From positions 1-5,308 of the forward strand of contig CAJZFF010000172.1 of the NCBI GenBank assembly GCA_915069725.1: a stretch of 5,308 bases of DNA. Reading direction: 5' to 3'. Below the pieces are notes generated by a model, which worked only from the letters and a program-made list of their open reading frames with translations, did no database searches and was not told the DNA's origin. Made by a program: the position numbers and the translations under genes. The stretch is from an uncultured Actinomyces sp. Lineage in GTDB: Bacteria; Actinomycetota; Actinomycetes; Actinomycetales; Actinomycetaceae. Shown piece by piece: positions 1 to 5,100 of the stretch (positions are counted from its first letter, which is position 1; every line of letters starts with the position of its first letter).

Positions 1-181
1 TGTCCCCCGCCGCCTCCTCGGACGAGGAGGCGGCGTCGGACTGGCCGGCCGCGCCCTCGGGCGAGCCCTGGGCGAGTCCTTCACGGACGCCGTCGGGCAC
101 CTCCTCGAAGGCCGACTCGACGGCCGCCTGGAGCTCGGGGTCGATGCCCTCGTTCTCGGGGGTGGGGCCGGCCGAGGTCAC
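1..181 (-). CDS. grpE: GrpE nucleotide exchange factor, N-terminal part (runs off the left edge)
   Basis: Only the first 60 codons are inside the window. GrpE is the cytoplasmic nucleotide exchange factor that releases ADP from DnaK and resets its substrate cycle. The visible part begins [18 protein letters not shown] and is rich in Glu, Ala, Ser and Asp. This fits the disordered acidic head of actinobacterial GrpE, but none of the conserved coiled-coil or beta-domain motifs are visible. The call therefore rests mainly on position directly after dnaK. The GTG start (181-179) overlaps the dnaK stop TGA (180-178) in a GTGA junction, typical of translational coupling. A GAGG at 192-189, inside the end of dnaK, lies 7 nt upstream and can act as ribosome binding site. 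The frame stays open to base 1. A different acidic protein is possible but unlikely in this operon position. Confidence 0.82.
   Translation of the reverse strand, partial: MTSAGPTPENEGIDPELQAAVESAFEEVPDGVREGLAQGSPEGAAGQSDAASSSEEAAGD
8..35. repeat. 13-bp perfect inverted repeat inside the grpE coding region
   Basis: Bases 8-20 and 23-35 are exact reverse complements separated by only two bases. In the grpE frame the repeat encodes an Ala/Ser-rich stretch followed by Glu-Glu-Ala-Ala, so it may simply result from GCC/TCC codons facing GAG/GCG codons. A transcript hairpin here would be very stable and sits about 50 codons into grpE. Confidence 0.6.
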
Positions 182-2037
182 TTGGAGTCCTCGTCGTCGA
201 CGATCTCGGCGTCCACGATGTCCTCGTCGTCGGAGGACGTGGAGCCGGCCGAGGAGGCGGAGGCGTCACCCGCGGCCTGGGCGGCGGCGTCGGCCTGGTA
301 GAGGGCCTCACCGACCTTCTGGGCCACCGAGTTCAGCTTCTCCTGAGCGGTCTTGACCGGCTCGATGTCGTCGCCCTCGAGGGCCTTCTTGAGGTCGGTG
401 ACGGCCTCGGAGACCTCGGAGTGGACGTCCTCGGGCAGCTTGTCCTTGTTGTCCTTGAGGAGCTTCTCGATGGAGTAGGCCTGCTGCTCGGCGGAGTTGC
501 GGGTCTCGGCGTCCTCGCGGCGCTTCTTGTCCTCCTCGGCGTGGGCCTCGGCCTCCTTGACCATGCGGTCGATGTCCTCCTTGGGCAGGGCGGAGCCGCC
601 GGAGATGGTCATGGACTGCTCCTTGCCGGTGCCGCGGTCCTTGGCCGAGACGTGCACGATGCCGTTGGCGTCGATGTCGAAGGAGACCTCGATCTGGGGC
701 ACGCCGCGGGGGGCCGGGGCGATGCCGGTCAGCTCGAAGGTGCCCAGCGGCTTGTTGTCCCGGGCGAACTCGCGCTCGCCCTGGTAGACCTGGATGAGCA
801 CGGAGGGCTGGTTGTCCTCGGCGGTGGAGAAGACCTCGGAGCGCTTGGTCGGGATGGCCGTGTTGCGCTCGATGAGCTTGGTCATGACCCCGCCCTTGGT
901 CTCGATGCCCAGGGACAGCGGCGTGACGTCGATGAGCAGGACGTCGCTGCGGTCGCCCTGGATGACTCCGGCCTGGAGGGCCGCGCCGATAGCGACGACC
1001 TCATCGGGGTTGACGCCCTTGTTGGGCTCCTTGCCGGTCAGCTCGCGCACCACCTCGGTGACGGCGGGCATGCGGGTGGAGCCACCCACGAGGACCACGT
1101 GGTCGATGTCGGAGACCTTGACCCCGGCGTCCTTGATGACGTTGTGGAAGGGGATCTTGGTGCGCTCGAGCAGGTCCGCGGTCATCTCCTGGAAGTTGGA
1201 GCGGGTGAGCTTCTCATCGAGGTGGATGGGGCCGGACTCGCTCATGGAGAGGTACTGCAGGTTGATGTTCGTGGAGGTCGCCGAGGACAGTTCCTTCTTG
1301 GCCTGCTCGGCGGCGTCCTTGAGACGCTGCATAGCGATCTTGTCCTTGGACAGGTCCACGCCGTCCTTGCTCTTGACCTGCTTGACCAGCCAGTCGACGA
1401 TGCGGGCGTCCCAGTCGTCACCGCCCAGGCGGTTGTCACCGTTGGTGGCGCGCACCTGGATGGTGGAGAAGCCGTCGTCGTCCTTGCCGACCTCGAGCAG
1501 GGAGACGTCGAAGGTACCGCCACCGAGGTCGAAGACGAGGATGAGCTCGTCCTCCTTGCCCTTGTCCAGGCCGTAGGCCAGGGCCGCGGCGGTGGGCTCG
1601 TTGACGATGCGGTCCACGGTCAGGCCCGCGATGGTGCCGGCCTCCTTGGTGGCCTGGCGCTCGGCGTCGTTGAAGTAGGCCGGGACGGTGATGACCGCGT
1701 TGGTGACGGGCTCACCCAGGTAGGCCTCGGCGTCGGCCTTGAGCTTGGCCAGGATGCGGGCGCTGATCTCCTGGGCGGTGTACTTCTTGCCGTCGATCTC
1801 GACGGACCAGTCGGTGCCCATGTGGCGCTTGACCGAGGAGATGGTGCGGTCGACGTTGGTGACCGCCTGGCGCTTGGCGATCTCACCGACGAGGATCTCG
1901 CCGGACTTGGAGAAGGCGACGACGGAGGGGGTGGTGCGACCGCCCTCGGCGTTCGGGATGATGGTGGGCTCGCCACCCTCGAGGACGGCGATAGCAGAGT
2001 TGGTGGTACCCAGGTCGATACCGACAGCGCGTGCCAT
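178..2037 (-). CDS. dnaK: Molecular chaperone DnaK (Hsp70)
   Basis: This is a complete 619-aa Hsp70, an ATP-driven cytoplasmic chaperone that binds exposed hydrophobic peptides and works with DnaJ and GrpE. The nucleotide-binding domain covers about residues 1-360. Its phosphate 1 motif is GIDLGTTNS (6-14), its phosphate 2 motif [12 protein letters not shown] (169-180) and its adenosine motif [11 protein letters not shown] (314-324). The interdomain linker VLLID (366-370) leads into the substrate domain, with [12 protein letters not shown] at 454-465. A helical lid follows, then an Ala/Ser-rich tail ending in an acidic [15 protein letters not shown] segment (603-617). The length fits Gram-positive DnaK, which lacks the short insertion seen in E. 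coli. The ATG at 2037 is chosen because the protein then opens [10 protein letters not shown] and has AAGGAG (2051-2046) 8 nt upstream. The open frame reaches back to 2130, but that extension is the untranslated leader and overlaps the operator. The stop overlaps the grpE start. Confidence 0.98.
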   Translation of the reverse strand: MARAVGIDLGTTNSAIAVLEGGEPTIIPNAEGGRTTPSVVAFSKSGEILVGEIAKRQAVTNVDRTISSVKRHMGTDWSVEIDGKKYTAQEISARILAKLKADAEAYLGEPVTNAVITVPAYFNDAERQATKEAGTIAGLTVDRIVNEPTAAALAYGLDKGKEDELILVFDLGGGTFDVSLLEVGKDDDGFSTIQVRATNGDNRLGGDDWDARIVDWLVKQVKSKDGVDLSKDKIAMQRLKDAAEQAKKELSSATSTNINLQYLSMSESGPIHLDEKLTRSNFQEMTADLLERTKIPFHNVIKDAGVKVSDIDHVVLVGGSTRMPAVTEVVRELTGKEPNKGVNPDEVVAIGAALQAGVIQGDRSDVLLIDVTPLSLGIETKGGVMTKLIERNTAIPTKRSEVFSTAEDNQPSVLIQVYQGEREFARDNKPLGTFELTGIAPAPRGVPQIEVSFDIDANGIVHVSAKDRGTGKEQSMTISGGSALPKEDIDRMVKEAEAHAEEDKKRREDAETRNSAEQQAYSIEKLLKDNKDKLPEDVHSEVSEAVTDLKKALEGDDIEPVKTAQEKLNSVAQKVGEALYQADAAAQAAGDASASSAGSTSSDDEDIVDAEIVDDEDSK

Positions 2038-2114
2038 GTGATGTGCTCCTTGTGGTTGCTGGTTTGTGGTCAGTTGATGTCTGTTGTGAGGGCCGGAGGT
2101 TCCGGCGCCTTCAG
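2038..2114 (-). other. dnaK 5' untranslated leader
   Basis: This stretch separates the dnaK start from the first operator. It contains no credible reading frame. A small hairpin is visible, GCCGG (2092-2096) against CCGGC (2102-2106) with a 5-nt loop. It is too far from the ribosome binding site to mask it directly, so I see no obvious RNA thermometer. The leader length depends on the promoter call at 2133-2161, which is inferred. Confidence 0.5.
2046..2051 (-). promoter_or_regulatory. dnaK ribosome binding site
   Basis: The minus strand reads AAGGAG followed by 8 nt (CACATCAC) and the ATG at 2037. This strong Shine-Dalgarno sequence fixes the dnaK start and rules out the in-frame ATG at 2130. 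Confidence 0.9.
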
Positions 2115-2135
2115 GTTGAGTCGTATGCACTCAGG
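2115..2135. promoter_or_regulatory. HAIR-like HspR operator, promoter-proximal copy
   Basis: GTTGAGT, 7 nt (CGTATGC), then ACTCAGG. The known HAIR consensus bound by the heat-shock repressor HspR is CTTGAGT-N7-ACTCAAG; this copy matches 12 of the 14 arm bases with exact spacing. It overlaps the end of the proposed -10 box and the likely start point of dnaK transcription, where bound HspR would block polymerase. In this system DnaK acts as HspR co-repressor, giving feedback control. hspR itself is not in the window. Confidence 0.85.
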
Positions 2136-2161
2136 ATTGTGATTGAGTCAGGCTCTGTCAA
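2133..2161 (-). promoter_or_regulatory. Probable vegetative-type promoter of the dnaK operon
   Basis: On the minus strand a perfect TTGACA (2161-2156) is followed after 17 nt by AATCCT (2138-2133). The -35 box is excellent; the -10 box is weak (3 of 6) but keeps the conserved A at position 2 and final T. The position between HAIR-like repeats supports it. Other -10 candidates nearby, such as CATACG close to 2125, cannot be excluded. Confidence 0.55.
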
Positions 2162-2162
2162 C
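2142..2162. promoter_or_regulatory. Degenerate third HAIR-like repeat over the -35 box
   Basis: ATTGAGT, 7 nt, then TGTCAAC. The left arm matches the HAIR consensus at 6 of 7 bases, the right arm at only 4 of 7, but the 7-nt spacing is kept. It covers the proposed TTGACA -35 box, so the right arm may reflect promoter constraint and not HspR binding. Confidence 0.35.
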
Positions 2163-2177
2163 TTGACTGCATACAAC

Positions 2178-2198
2178 CTTGAGTCTGACTGGCTCAAC
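2178..2198. promoter_or_regulatory. HAIR-like HspR operator, promoter-distal copy
   Basis: CTTGAGT, 7 nt (CTGACTG), then GCTCAAC. The left arm is a perfect HAIR half-site and the right arm matches at 5 of 7 bases, with consensus spacing. It lies just upstream of the proposed dnaK -35 box. Multiple HAIR copies ahead of dnaK are known from Streptomyces and mycobacteria. Confidence 0.78.
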
Positions 2199-2359
2199 CT
2201 TGTCGGGCCGCAGTCCATTCCCGGAGCTGACAGTGACCTGCAACACAGTGCTGTCACGCGGACACAGCGCGCGCCACCTGCCTGGCGAAGCGCCCTGGCC
2301 GCGGTAGCGCGGCGGACGGTTCCGGCTGCGCCAGACGGCGCACCCCAGCCACATACCGG

Positions 2360-2388
2360 GGACTGCGATGCCCGACGAGGACTGCGAT
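2360..2388 (+). repeat. Tandem-like direct repeat GGACTGCGAT
   Basis: The decamer GGACTGCGAT occurs at 2360-2369 and again at 2379-2388, 19 bases apart. The second copy forms part of the left arm of the long hairpin. The core octamer GGACTGCG is also present in reverse orientation at 2209-2216 and 2434-2441, giving four copies in about 230 bases. Confidence 0.7.
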
Positions 2389-2447
2389 TTCCTGCAGATG
2401 ACTGAGGTCCCACCCGCGAGTTCTGTGGGAGAACGCAGTCCTCGTCG
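2373..2447 (+). repeat. 75-bp near-perfect hairpin element
   Basis: CGACGAGGACTGCG (2373-2386) and its exact reverse complement (2434-2447) form a 14-bp stem. Read as plus-strand RNA, pairing continues inward to 2398/2422, interrupted only by an A-A mismatch at 2387/2433 and using three G-U wobbles (2389/2431, 2393/2427, 2394/2426). This gives about 25 bp in 26 positions. The 23-nt loop can itself form ACT/AGT and GGT-CCC-ACC pairs. No T-run follows on either strand, so it does not look like a standard terminator. It may be a dispersed REP-like palindrome, a small MITE-like relic or a structured RNA. Its size and position, about 140 bp upstream of the next gene, allow any of these. Confidence 0.75.
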
Positions 2448-2550
2448 CGAAAGTACGTTCTCGATCAGCCCACCCAGCCCCACACGCCGCCGACGTGTCA
2501 CGATTGGCGACTTTTCAGAGCCCACCAGCGTCACCCCGGGACCACGCCCC

Positions 2551-2587
2551 TCGACCACACAGCACATCGCAAGTTACCTTGGATCTG
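2551..2587 (+). promoter_or_regulatory. Candidate promoter giving a leaderless transcript for the gene at 2587
   Basis: TCGACC (2551-2556), an 18-nt gap, then TACCTT (2575-2580) lie ahead of the GTG at 2587, leaving 6 nt between the -10 box and the start codon. There is no Shine-Dalgarno sequence at a useful distance. This arrangement fits leaderless mRNAs common in actinobacteria, where transcription begins at the start codon. Confidence 0.45.
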
Positions 2588-2814
2588 TGGACGATCCGAT
2601 CATTGCCAGATCGGCGCTGAAGCACGGCCTGAGCGAGGCCGACATCCTTCACACCTATCACCACCCCATCCGGGCCTGGGACATGGGAGATGGTTTCACT
2701 ATGCTCCTGAGAGCCAACCGCGCTGCCCTTGTTCTCGAGATTGGCTACATTCAAGGCATCACCGCAATCGTCATCGTCCACGCCATGCGTGCCCGAGAGA
2801 AGTTTCTGAGGTGA
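2587..2814 (+). CDS. Small BrnT-like protein, putative toxin of a two-gene cassette
   Basis: This is a 75-aa protein read from the GTG at 2587. It contains KHGLSEADILHTYHHP near the N-terminus (residues 12-27), a central strand-like run TMLLRANRAALVLEIG (38-53), and a C-terminal IVIVHAMRAREKFLR (61-75). This order, a KHG-start helix, two hydrophobic strands, then a basic tail after an H/S-A-R-like motif, resembles BrnT-type RNase toxins of the RelE-like fold. The likeness is by eye and remote, and catalytic function is not shown. The frame is open upstream to the ATG at 2368, but that part is Pro/Arg/Ser-rich, crosses the hairpin element and looks noncoding. The stop overlaps the next gene's upstream ATG codon, so the two genes are very likely co-transcribed. 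Codons such as ttt, att, gtt and caa make it visibly less GC-rich than dnaK, which may indicate transfer or low expression. Confidence 0.7.
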   Translation: MDDPIIARSALKHGLSEADILHTYHHPIRAWDMGDGFTMLLRANRAALVLEIGYIQGITAIVIVHAMRAREKFLR

Positions 2815-2819
2815 TGACG

Positions 2820-3089
2820 ATGCCCCGTACTGTTGACGAGATCCTGGCGCATGCCAATGAGCTGGCCGCCCGATTCGAGAACTACGACCCAATCGAGGCC
2901 GATGAGGTCGACGTGGTCGCATTAGCGGCCTTGCGAGACGCAGTTGCTGAACAGGCCCAGGCCGAACGACATGTCCTTGATGCCGTCAGAGGCGCTCGAG
3001 ACGCTGGGATGTCCTGGGCGGCCATTGGAAATATGGTCGGAACCTCCGGTGAAGCAGCCCGCCAGCGCTATCAGCCACTCGTGGCTTGA
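2820..3089 (+). CDS. Small helix-turn-helix protein, putative antitoxin or regulator partner
   Basis: This 89-aa protein begins MPRTVDEILAHANELA. The first 55 or so residues are predicted helical and acidic and probably serve for dimerisation or partner binding. Residues about 64-84 (MSWAAIGNMVGTSGEAARQRY) read as a helix-turn-helix: the W-x-x-I-G, then S/T-G-E-A-A-R-Q-R pattern of a recognition helix found in many small actinobacterial proteins. The ATG at 2820 is preferred because GAGG (2808-2811) lies 8 nt upstream. The in-frame ATG at 2814 overlaps the upstream stop but sits too close to that Shine-Dalgarno, and the GTG at 2811 is less likely still. The tight junction with the BrnT-like gene fits a toxin-first cassette, as in brnT-brnA, although BrnA is a different fold. 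Autoregulation of the pair through this HTH would be expected; this is inference. Confidence 0.72.
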   Translation: MPRTVDEILAHANELAARFENYDPIEADEVDVVALAALRDAVAEQAQAERHVLDAVRGARDAGMSWAAIGNMVGTSGEAARQRYQPLVA

Positions 3090-3151
3090 GGTAGATAGGC
3101 CACGTCGGAAGTGACAGGCCTGCGCTGACGTCGCGGCGTTCACCAGCTCGG

Positions 3152-3165
3152 TAGCCTCGCGAGTA
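3152..3165 (+). promoter_or_regulatory. Candidate -10 box for a leaderless start at 3165
   Basis: TAGCCT (3152-3157) sits 7 nt ahead of the ATG at 3165 and fits TANNNT. No Shine-Dalgarno sequence is present and no good -35 box was seen. Confidence 0.35.
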
Positions 3166-3581
3166 TGAGCAGTCCCCACCCGCAGGAAGGCCTGCCCGAC
3201 CCCGAGGACGTCTTCGACCACCTGCGTCGCGAGGACGGCGAGCACGTGGGCTTTATCGAGATGAGTGCGGACGGCTGGTTCATCCCGTATGACCGGCTGT
3301 GGGTCCGGCGCGGCGAGGCCATGGAGCTCGATGAGGCCGAGGCGGTCCTGGATGCGATCGGTCTGCGGCTTCTGGCGGAGGACTGGCTCCTTGAGGAGGA
3401 CGATCCGCAGACGGGCGAGGAGGGCTGGACCCGGGTCAGGATCCGCGAGATCCACCGGGACCGCGTCATCGTCGCCAGGGCGATGGAGGACCTGTCGGCC
3501 ACCAGCGTCGCCAAGTCCGTGGACCTCATCGGCGCCATCGAACTTCCTCTTCCGACGACGCGGCTGCGCTCAGCCTCCTGA
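3165..3581 (+). CDS. Conserved hypothetical acidic protein
   Basis: A 138-aa protein whose family function I do not know. It opens with a variable Pro-rich head, followed by PEDVFDHLRREDGEHVGFIEMSADG, WFIPYDRLWVRRGEAMELDEAEAVLDAIGLRLLAEDW, and then a strand-rich region RVRIREIHRDRVIVARAMEDL. The last third (residues about 112-134) ends VAKSVDLIGAIELPLPTTRLR. The protein is acidic, has no signal peptide or membrane segment, and is probably cytoplasmic. Strong third-position GC bias and an alternation of helix-like and strand-like segments support real coding. The ATG at 3165 is the most upstream credible start; a later in-frame ATG at 3261 would cut away the conserved-looking head. It is separated from the HTH gene by 75 bases and probably has its own promoter. 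It converges with the MFS gene. Confidence 0.78.
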   Translation: MSSPHPQEGLPDPEDVFDHLRREDGEHVGFIEMSADGWFIPYDRLWVRRGEAMELDEAEAVLDAIGLRLLAEDWLLEEDDPQTGEEGWTRVRIREIHRDRVIVARAMEDLSATSVAKSVDLIGAIELPLPTTRLRSAS

Positions 3582-3593
3582 GTACACGCTGCC

Positions 3594-3646
3594 GGCCAGA
3601 GCCATCACTGGCCCAGGCGCTGCTGTCGGCGCTCGCTCGCCTGGGC
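3594..3646. terminator. Overlapping inverted repeats, likely two-way terminator
   Basis: Between the converging stops at 3581 and 3656 there are two perfect inverted repeats: GGCCAG/CTGGCC (3594-3599 and 3608-3613, 8-nt loop) and GCCCAGGCG/CGCCTGGGC (3611-3619 and 3638-3646, 18-nt loop). They share bases 3611-3613 and so exclude each other. Neither is followed by a T-run, but U-less hairpin terminators are common in high-GC actinobacteria. Confidence 0.55.
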
Positions 3647-3655
3647 AGCCGGGCG

Positions 3656-4912
3656 CTACTTCTCGCCCCTCTCGCGCAGACCGAAGACCGCCAGGACATT
3701 GGCGACGGCACCGACGGCCACGATGACGACGCCGAAGGCCACGCCGCTGGCCTCACCGGTCAGCCCCACCAGCGGGCTGACGAGCCCACCGATAACGAAC
3801 TGCAGAAAACCGAGCAGCGCGGAGCCGGTTCCCGCCCACCGGCCAGTGCGGTCGAGCGCGAGCGCGGGGGCGTTGCCCATCGACAGTCCCAGGCAGGCCA
3901 CGTGCGCCAGGAAGAGGGCCACGACCGCCACCAGCAGCGGCATCCGCTCCGGTCCGGTCACCGGCTCACGCAGCCACGTCAGGCAGACCCCCGCGAAGAC
4001 CGTGTCGACGACCAGCCCCGCGATAAGCCCGACCCGCACCTGGCGGGCCTGGGAGAAGCGGCGCACGAGGGAGGCCGCCACCGCGATCGTCACCGTCACC
4101 GTCGCCCCGCACAGCCCGAAGACCGCCGTATAGGCCACTGTCCCCATGCCCAGCACGTTGCGAAGCACGAAGGGCGCCGCAGACAGGTAAGCCATGAGCA
4201 GCCCGAAGGACAGGGCATTGATGAGCAGGAGGCGCACGAGGACATGGTCGCGGGCCAGCTCACGGGTGCCGTCGAGCAGTATCCGTAGGCCGCCGTCGTG
4301 GCGCCGCTCGGCGGGCAGGGACTCGGGTACCCAGAGAAGGACCATGACCACGAGCAGTCCGGTGAAGGCGGCCACGACCCCCAGGATGCCGCGCCACCCG
4401 ATGGGCTCGACGAGCAGGCCCCCGAGAATCGGCGCCACCACCGGGGCGATCCCCTGAATCGCCATGACAACGCTGAGGGCCCTGGCGGCGGTGATCCCAC
4501 GGGAACGGTCGGAGATGACTGCCCGCCCCAGGACCATGCCGGCCGCTCCCCCGAGCCCCTGGAAGAAGCGGACGATGAGGAGAACGGACAGGCTCGGGGA
4601 CAGGGCGGCGCCGATGCTGGCGGCCAGGGCGAGCACGCTGCCCCACAGCAGCAGGGGACGCCGGCCGACGCGGTCGGACAGGACCCCGATGCCCAGCTGG
4701 CCGAGCGCGATGCCCACGAGGAACGTGGTCATCGTCAGCTGAACACTGGAGGCGGAGACGCCCAGGTCATCAGCCATCTGGGCGAAGGCCGGCAGGTAGG
4801 CGTCGGTGGCCAGAGGCGCGACGGCCGCGAGCGCGGCCAGGGCAATGAGGAGCGTGGCGGGGAAAGCCGTCCTCAGCCCGGGGTCGGACGGAGCGGCCGG
4901 CGAAGCTGTCAT
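3656..4912 (-). CDS. MFS multidrug exporter, Bcr/CflA type
   Basis: A 418-aa inner-membrane protein with about 12 hydrophobic segments. It is a drug:H+ antiporter of the major facilitator superfamily (DHA1 group); Bcr/CflA members export bicyclomycin, chloramphenicol and other small molecules, but the substrate cannot be read from sequence. Family marks are TDAYLPAF in the first membrane segment (36-43), the motif A loop GVLSDRVGRR between TM2 and TM3 (76-85), RFFQGLGGAAGMVLGRAVISD in TM4 (115-135), and the GIAPVVAPILGG antiporter-type motif C in TM5 (154-165). A basic central loop (about 197-223) separates the two halves. The C-terminal half ends with a SALLGFLQF run (364-372). Length is slightly above the usual ~400 aa. 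The ATG at 4912 has no Shine-Dalgarno but a TACTCT box 6 nt ahead. The gene is transcribed away from the ABC gene's terminator and is probably monocistronic. Confidence 0.93.
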   Translation of the reverse strand: MTASPAAPSDPGLRTAFPATLLIALAALAAVAPLATDAYLPAFAQMADDLGVSASSVQLTMTTFLVGIALGQLGIGVLSDRVGRRPLLLWGSVLALAASIGAALSPSLSVLLIVRFFQGLGGAAGMVLGRAVISDRSRGITAARALSVVMAIQGIAPVVAPILGGLLVEPIGWRGILGVVAAFTGLLVVMVLLWVPESLPAERRHDGGLRILLDGTRELARDHVLVRLLLINALSFGLLMAYLSAAPFVLRNVLGMGTVAYTAVFGLCGATVTVTIAVAASLVRRFSQARQVRVGLIAGLVVDTVFAGVCLTWLREPVTGPERMPLLVAVVALFLAHVACLGLSMGNAPALALDRTGRWAGTGSALLGFLQFVIGGLVSPLVGLTGEASGVAFGVVIVAVGAVANVLAVFGLRERGEK

Positions 4913-4924
4913 GCCCTGAGAGTA
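4912..4924 (-). promoter_or_regulatory. Candidate -10 box for a leaderless MFS transcript
   Basis: On the minus strand TACTCT (4924-4919) fits TANNNT and lies 6 nt ahead of the ATG at 4912. The -35 region is poor: the nearest TGAC-containing hexamer sits at a 19-nt spacing or more. A weak promoter, or one helped by an activator, would fit. Confidence 0.4.
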
Positions 4925-4933
4925 CGGAGATTT

Positions 4934-4949
4934 CTGACCGAGGCGTCAG
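4934..4949. promoter_or_regulatory. Inverted repeat at the MFS -35 region, candidate operator
   Basis: CTGAC (4934-4938), 6 nt, GTCAG (4945-4949) is a perfect 5-bp palindromic pair with 16-bp overall span, the size of a dimeric repressor site. It covers the position expected for the -35 box of the MFS promoter. Further upstream CCACGC/GCGTGG (4955-4960 and 4976-4981) forms another inverted pair. No regulator gene is seen in the window. Confidence 0.3.
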
Positions 4950-5066
4950 TGCGCCCACGCGTGATGCGGTGCACGGCGTGGCCGGACCGTTCCGCACGGT
5001 GACGCCAATACTGGTTGCCCTTGCTGGCGCTCGGCTGGGTCGTTCTCCGGACCATCCCCTTCATCC

Positions 5067-5097
5067 GGGGCCGGAGCGCCTGACGGCGCCAGGCCCC
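5067..5097 (-). terminator. GC-rich hairpin after the ABC ATPase gene
   Basis: GGGGCC (5067-5072) pairs with GGCCCC (5092-5097), and inside it GCGCC (5076-5080) pairs with GGCGC (5085-5089) around a 4-nt loop. The small internal bulge is 3 nt on one side and 2 nt on the other. The hairpin begins 3 nt after the ABC gene's stop codon on the minus strand. No T-run follows, so it is a U-less type. Confidence 0.65.
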
Positions 5098-5100
5098 CGC

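Larger units (their letters stand above)
2199..2586. other. Divergent intergenic region without a convincing gene
   Basis: About 390 bases lie between the dnaK operator and the small plus-strand gene at 2587. Open frames exist on both strands, but their products are Pro/Arg/Ser-rich and have no recognisable domain. The region holds the long hairpin at 2373-2447, several GGACTGCG octamers, and smaller inverted repeats such as TGACAG/CTGTCA (2228-2233 and 2251-2256) and ACACG/CGTGT (2482-2486 and 2494-2498). No tRNA or insertion sequence was recognised. Confidence 0.65.

Noticed and set aside
2038..2130. N-terminal extension of DnaK from an upstream in-frame ATG
   Set aside because: It would add 31 residues not seen in the family and start within the HAIR operator. 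The ATG at 2037 has a strong Shine-Dalgarno and gives the standard [10 protein letters not shown] opening.
421..2142. A 573-codon open frame on the plus strand covering nearly all of dnaK
   Set aside because: It is the antisense shadow of dnaK: high third-position GC removes stops from this frame. The product is a Gly/Leu/Asp/Val-rich string without domains, a well-known artefact opposite Hsp70 genes.
2100..2210. CIRCE (HrcA) element upstream of dnaK
   Set aside because: The CIRCE arms TTAGCACTC and GAGTGCTAA are not present; the repeats match the HAIR consensus instead.
2368..2586. Long form of the BrnT-like protein starting at 2368
   Set aside because: The extra 73 residues are low in recognisable structure, rich in Pro, Arg and Ser, and are encoded by the hairpin element. 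A GTG at 2587 with a promoter-like box explains the gene better.
2199..2586. tRNA, CRISPR array or insertion sequence in the divergent intergenic region
   Set aside because: I found no cloverleaf, no regularly spaced repeats and no transposase fragment. The hairpin element has no flanking target duplication that I could see.
2922..3538. Minus-strand open frames of 132-177 codons opposite the HTH and hypothetical genes
   Set aside because: Their products have no domain character and the plus-strand frames have better codon bias and starts.
3699..5002. Plus-strand open frames of up to 234 codons opposite the MFS gene
   Set aside because: Products are Gly/Asp/Gln/Arg-rich shadows; the opposite strand encodes a clear 12-TM transporter.
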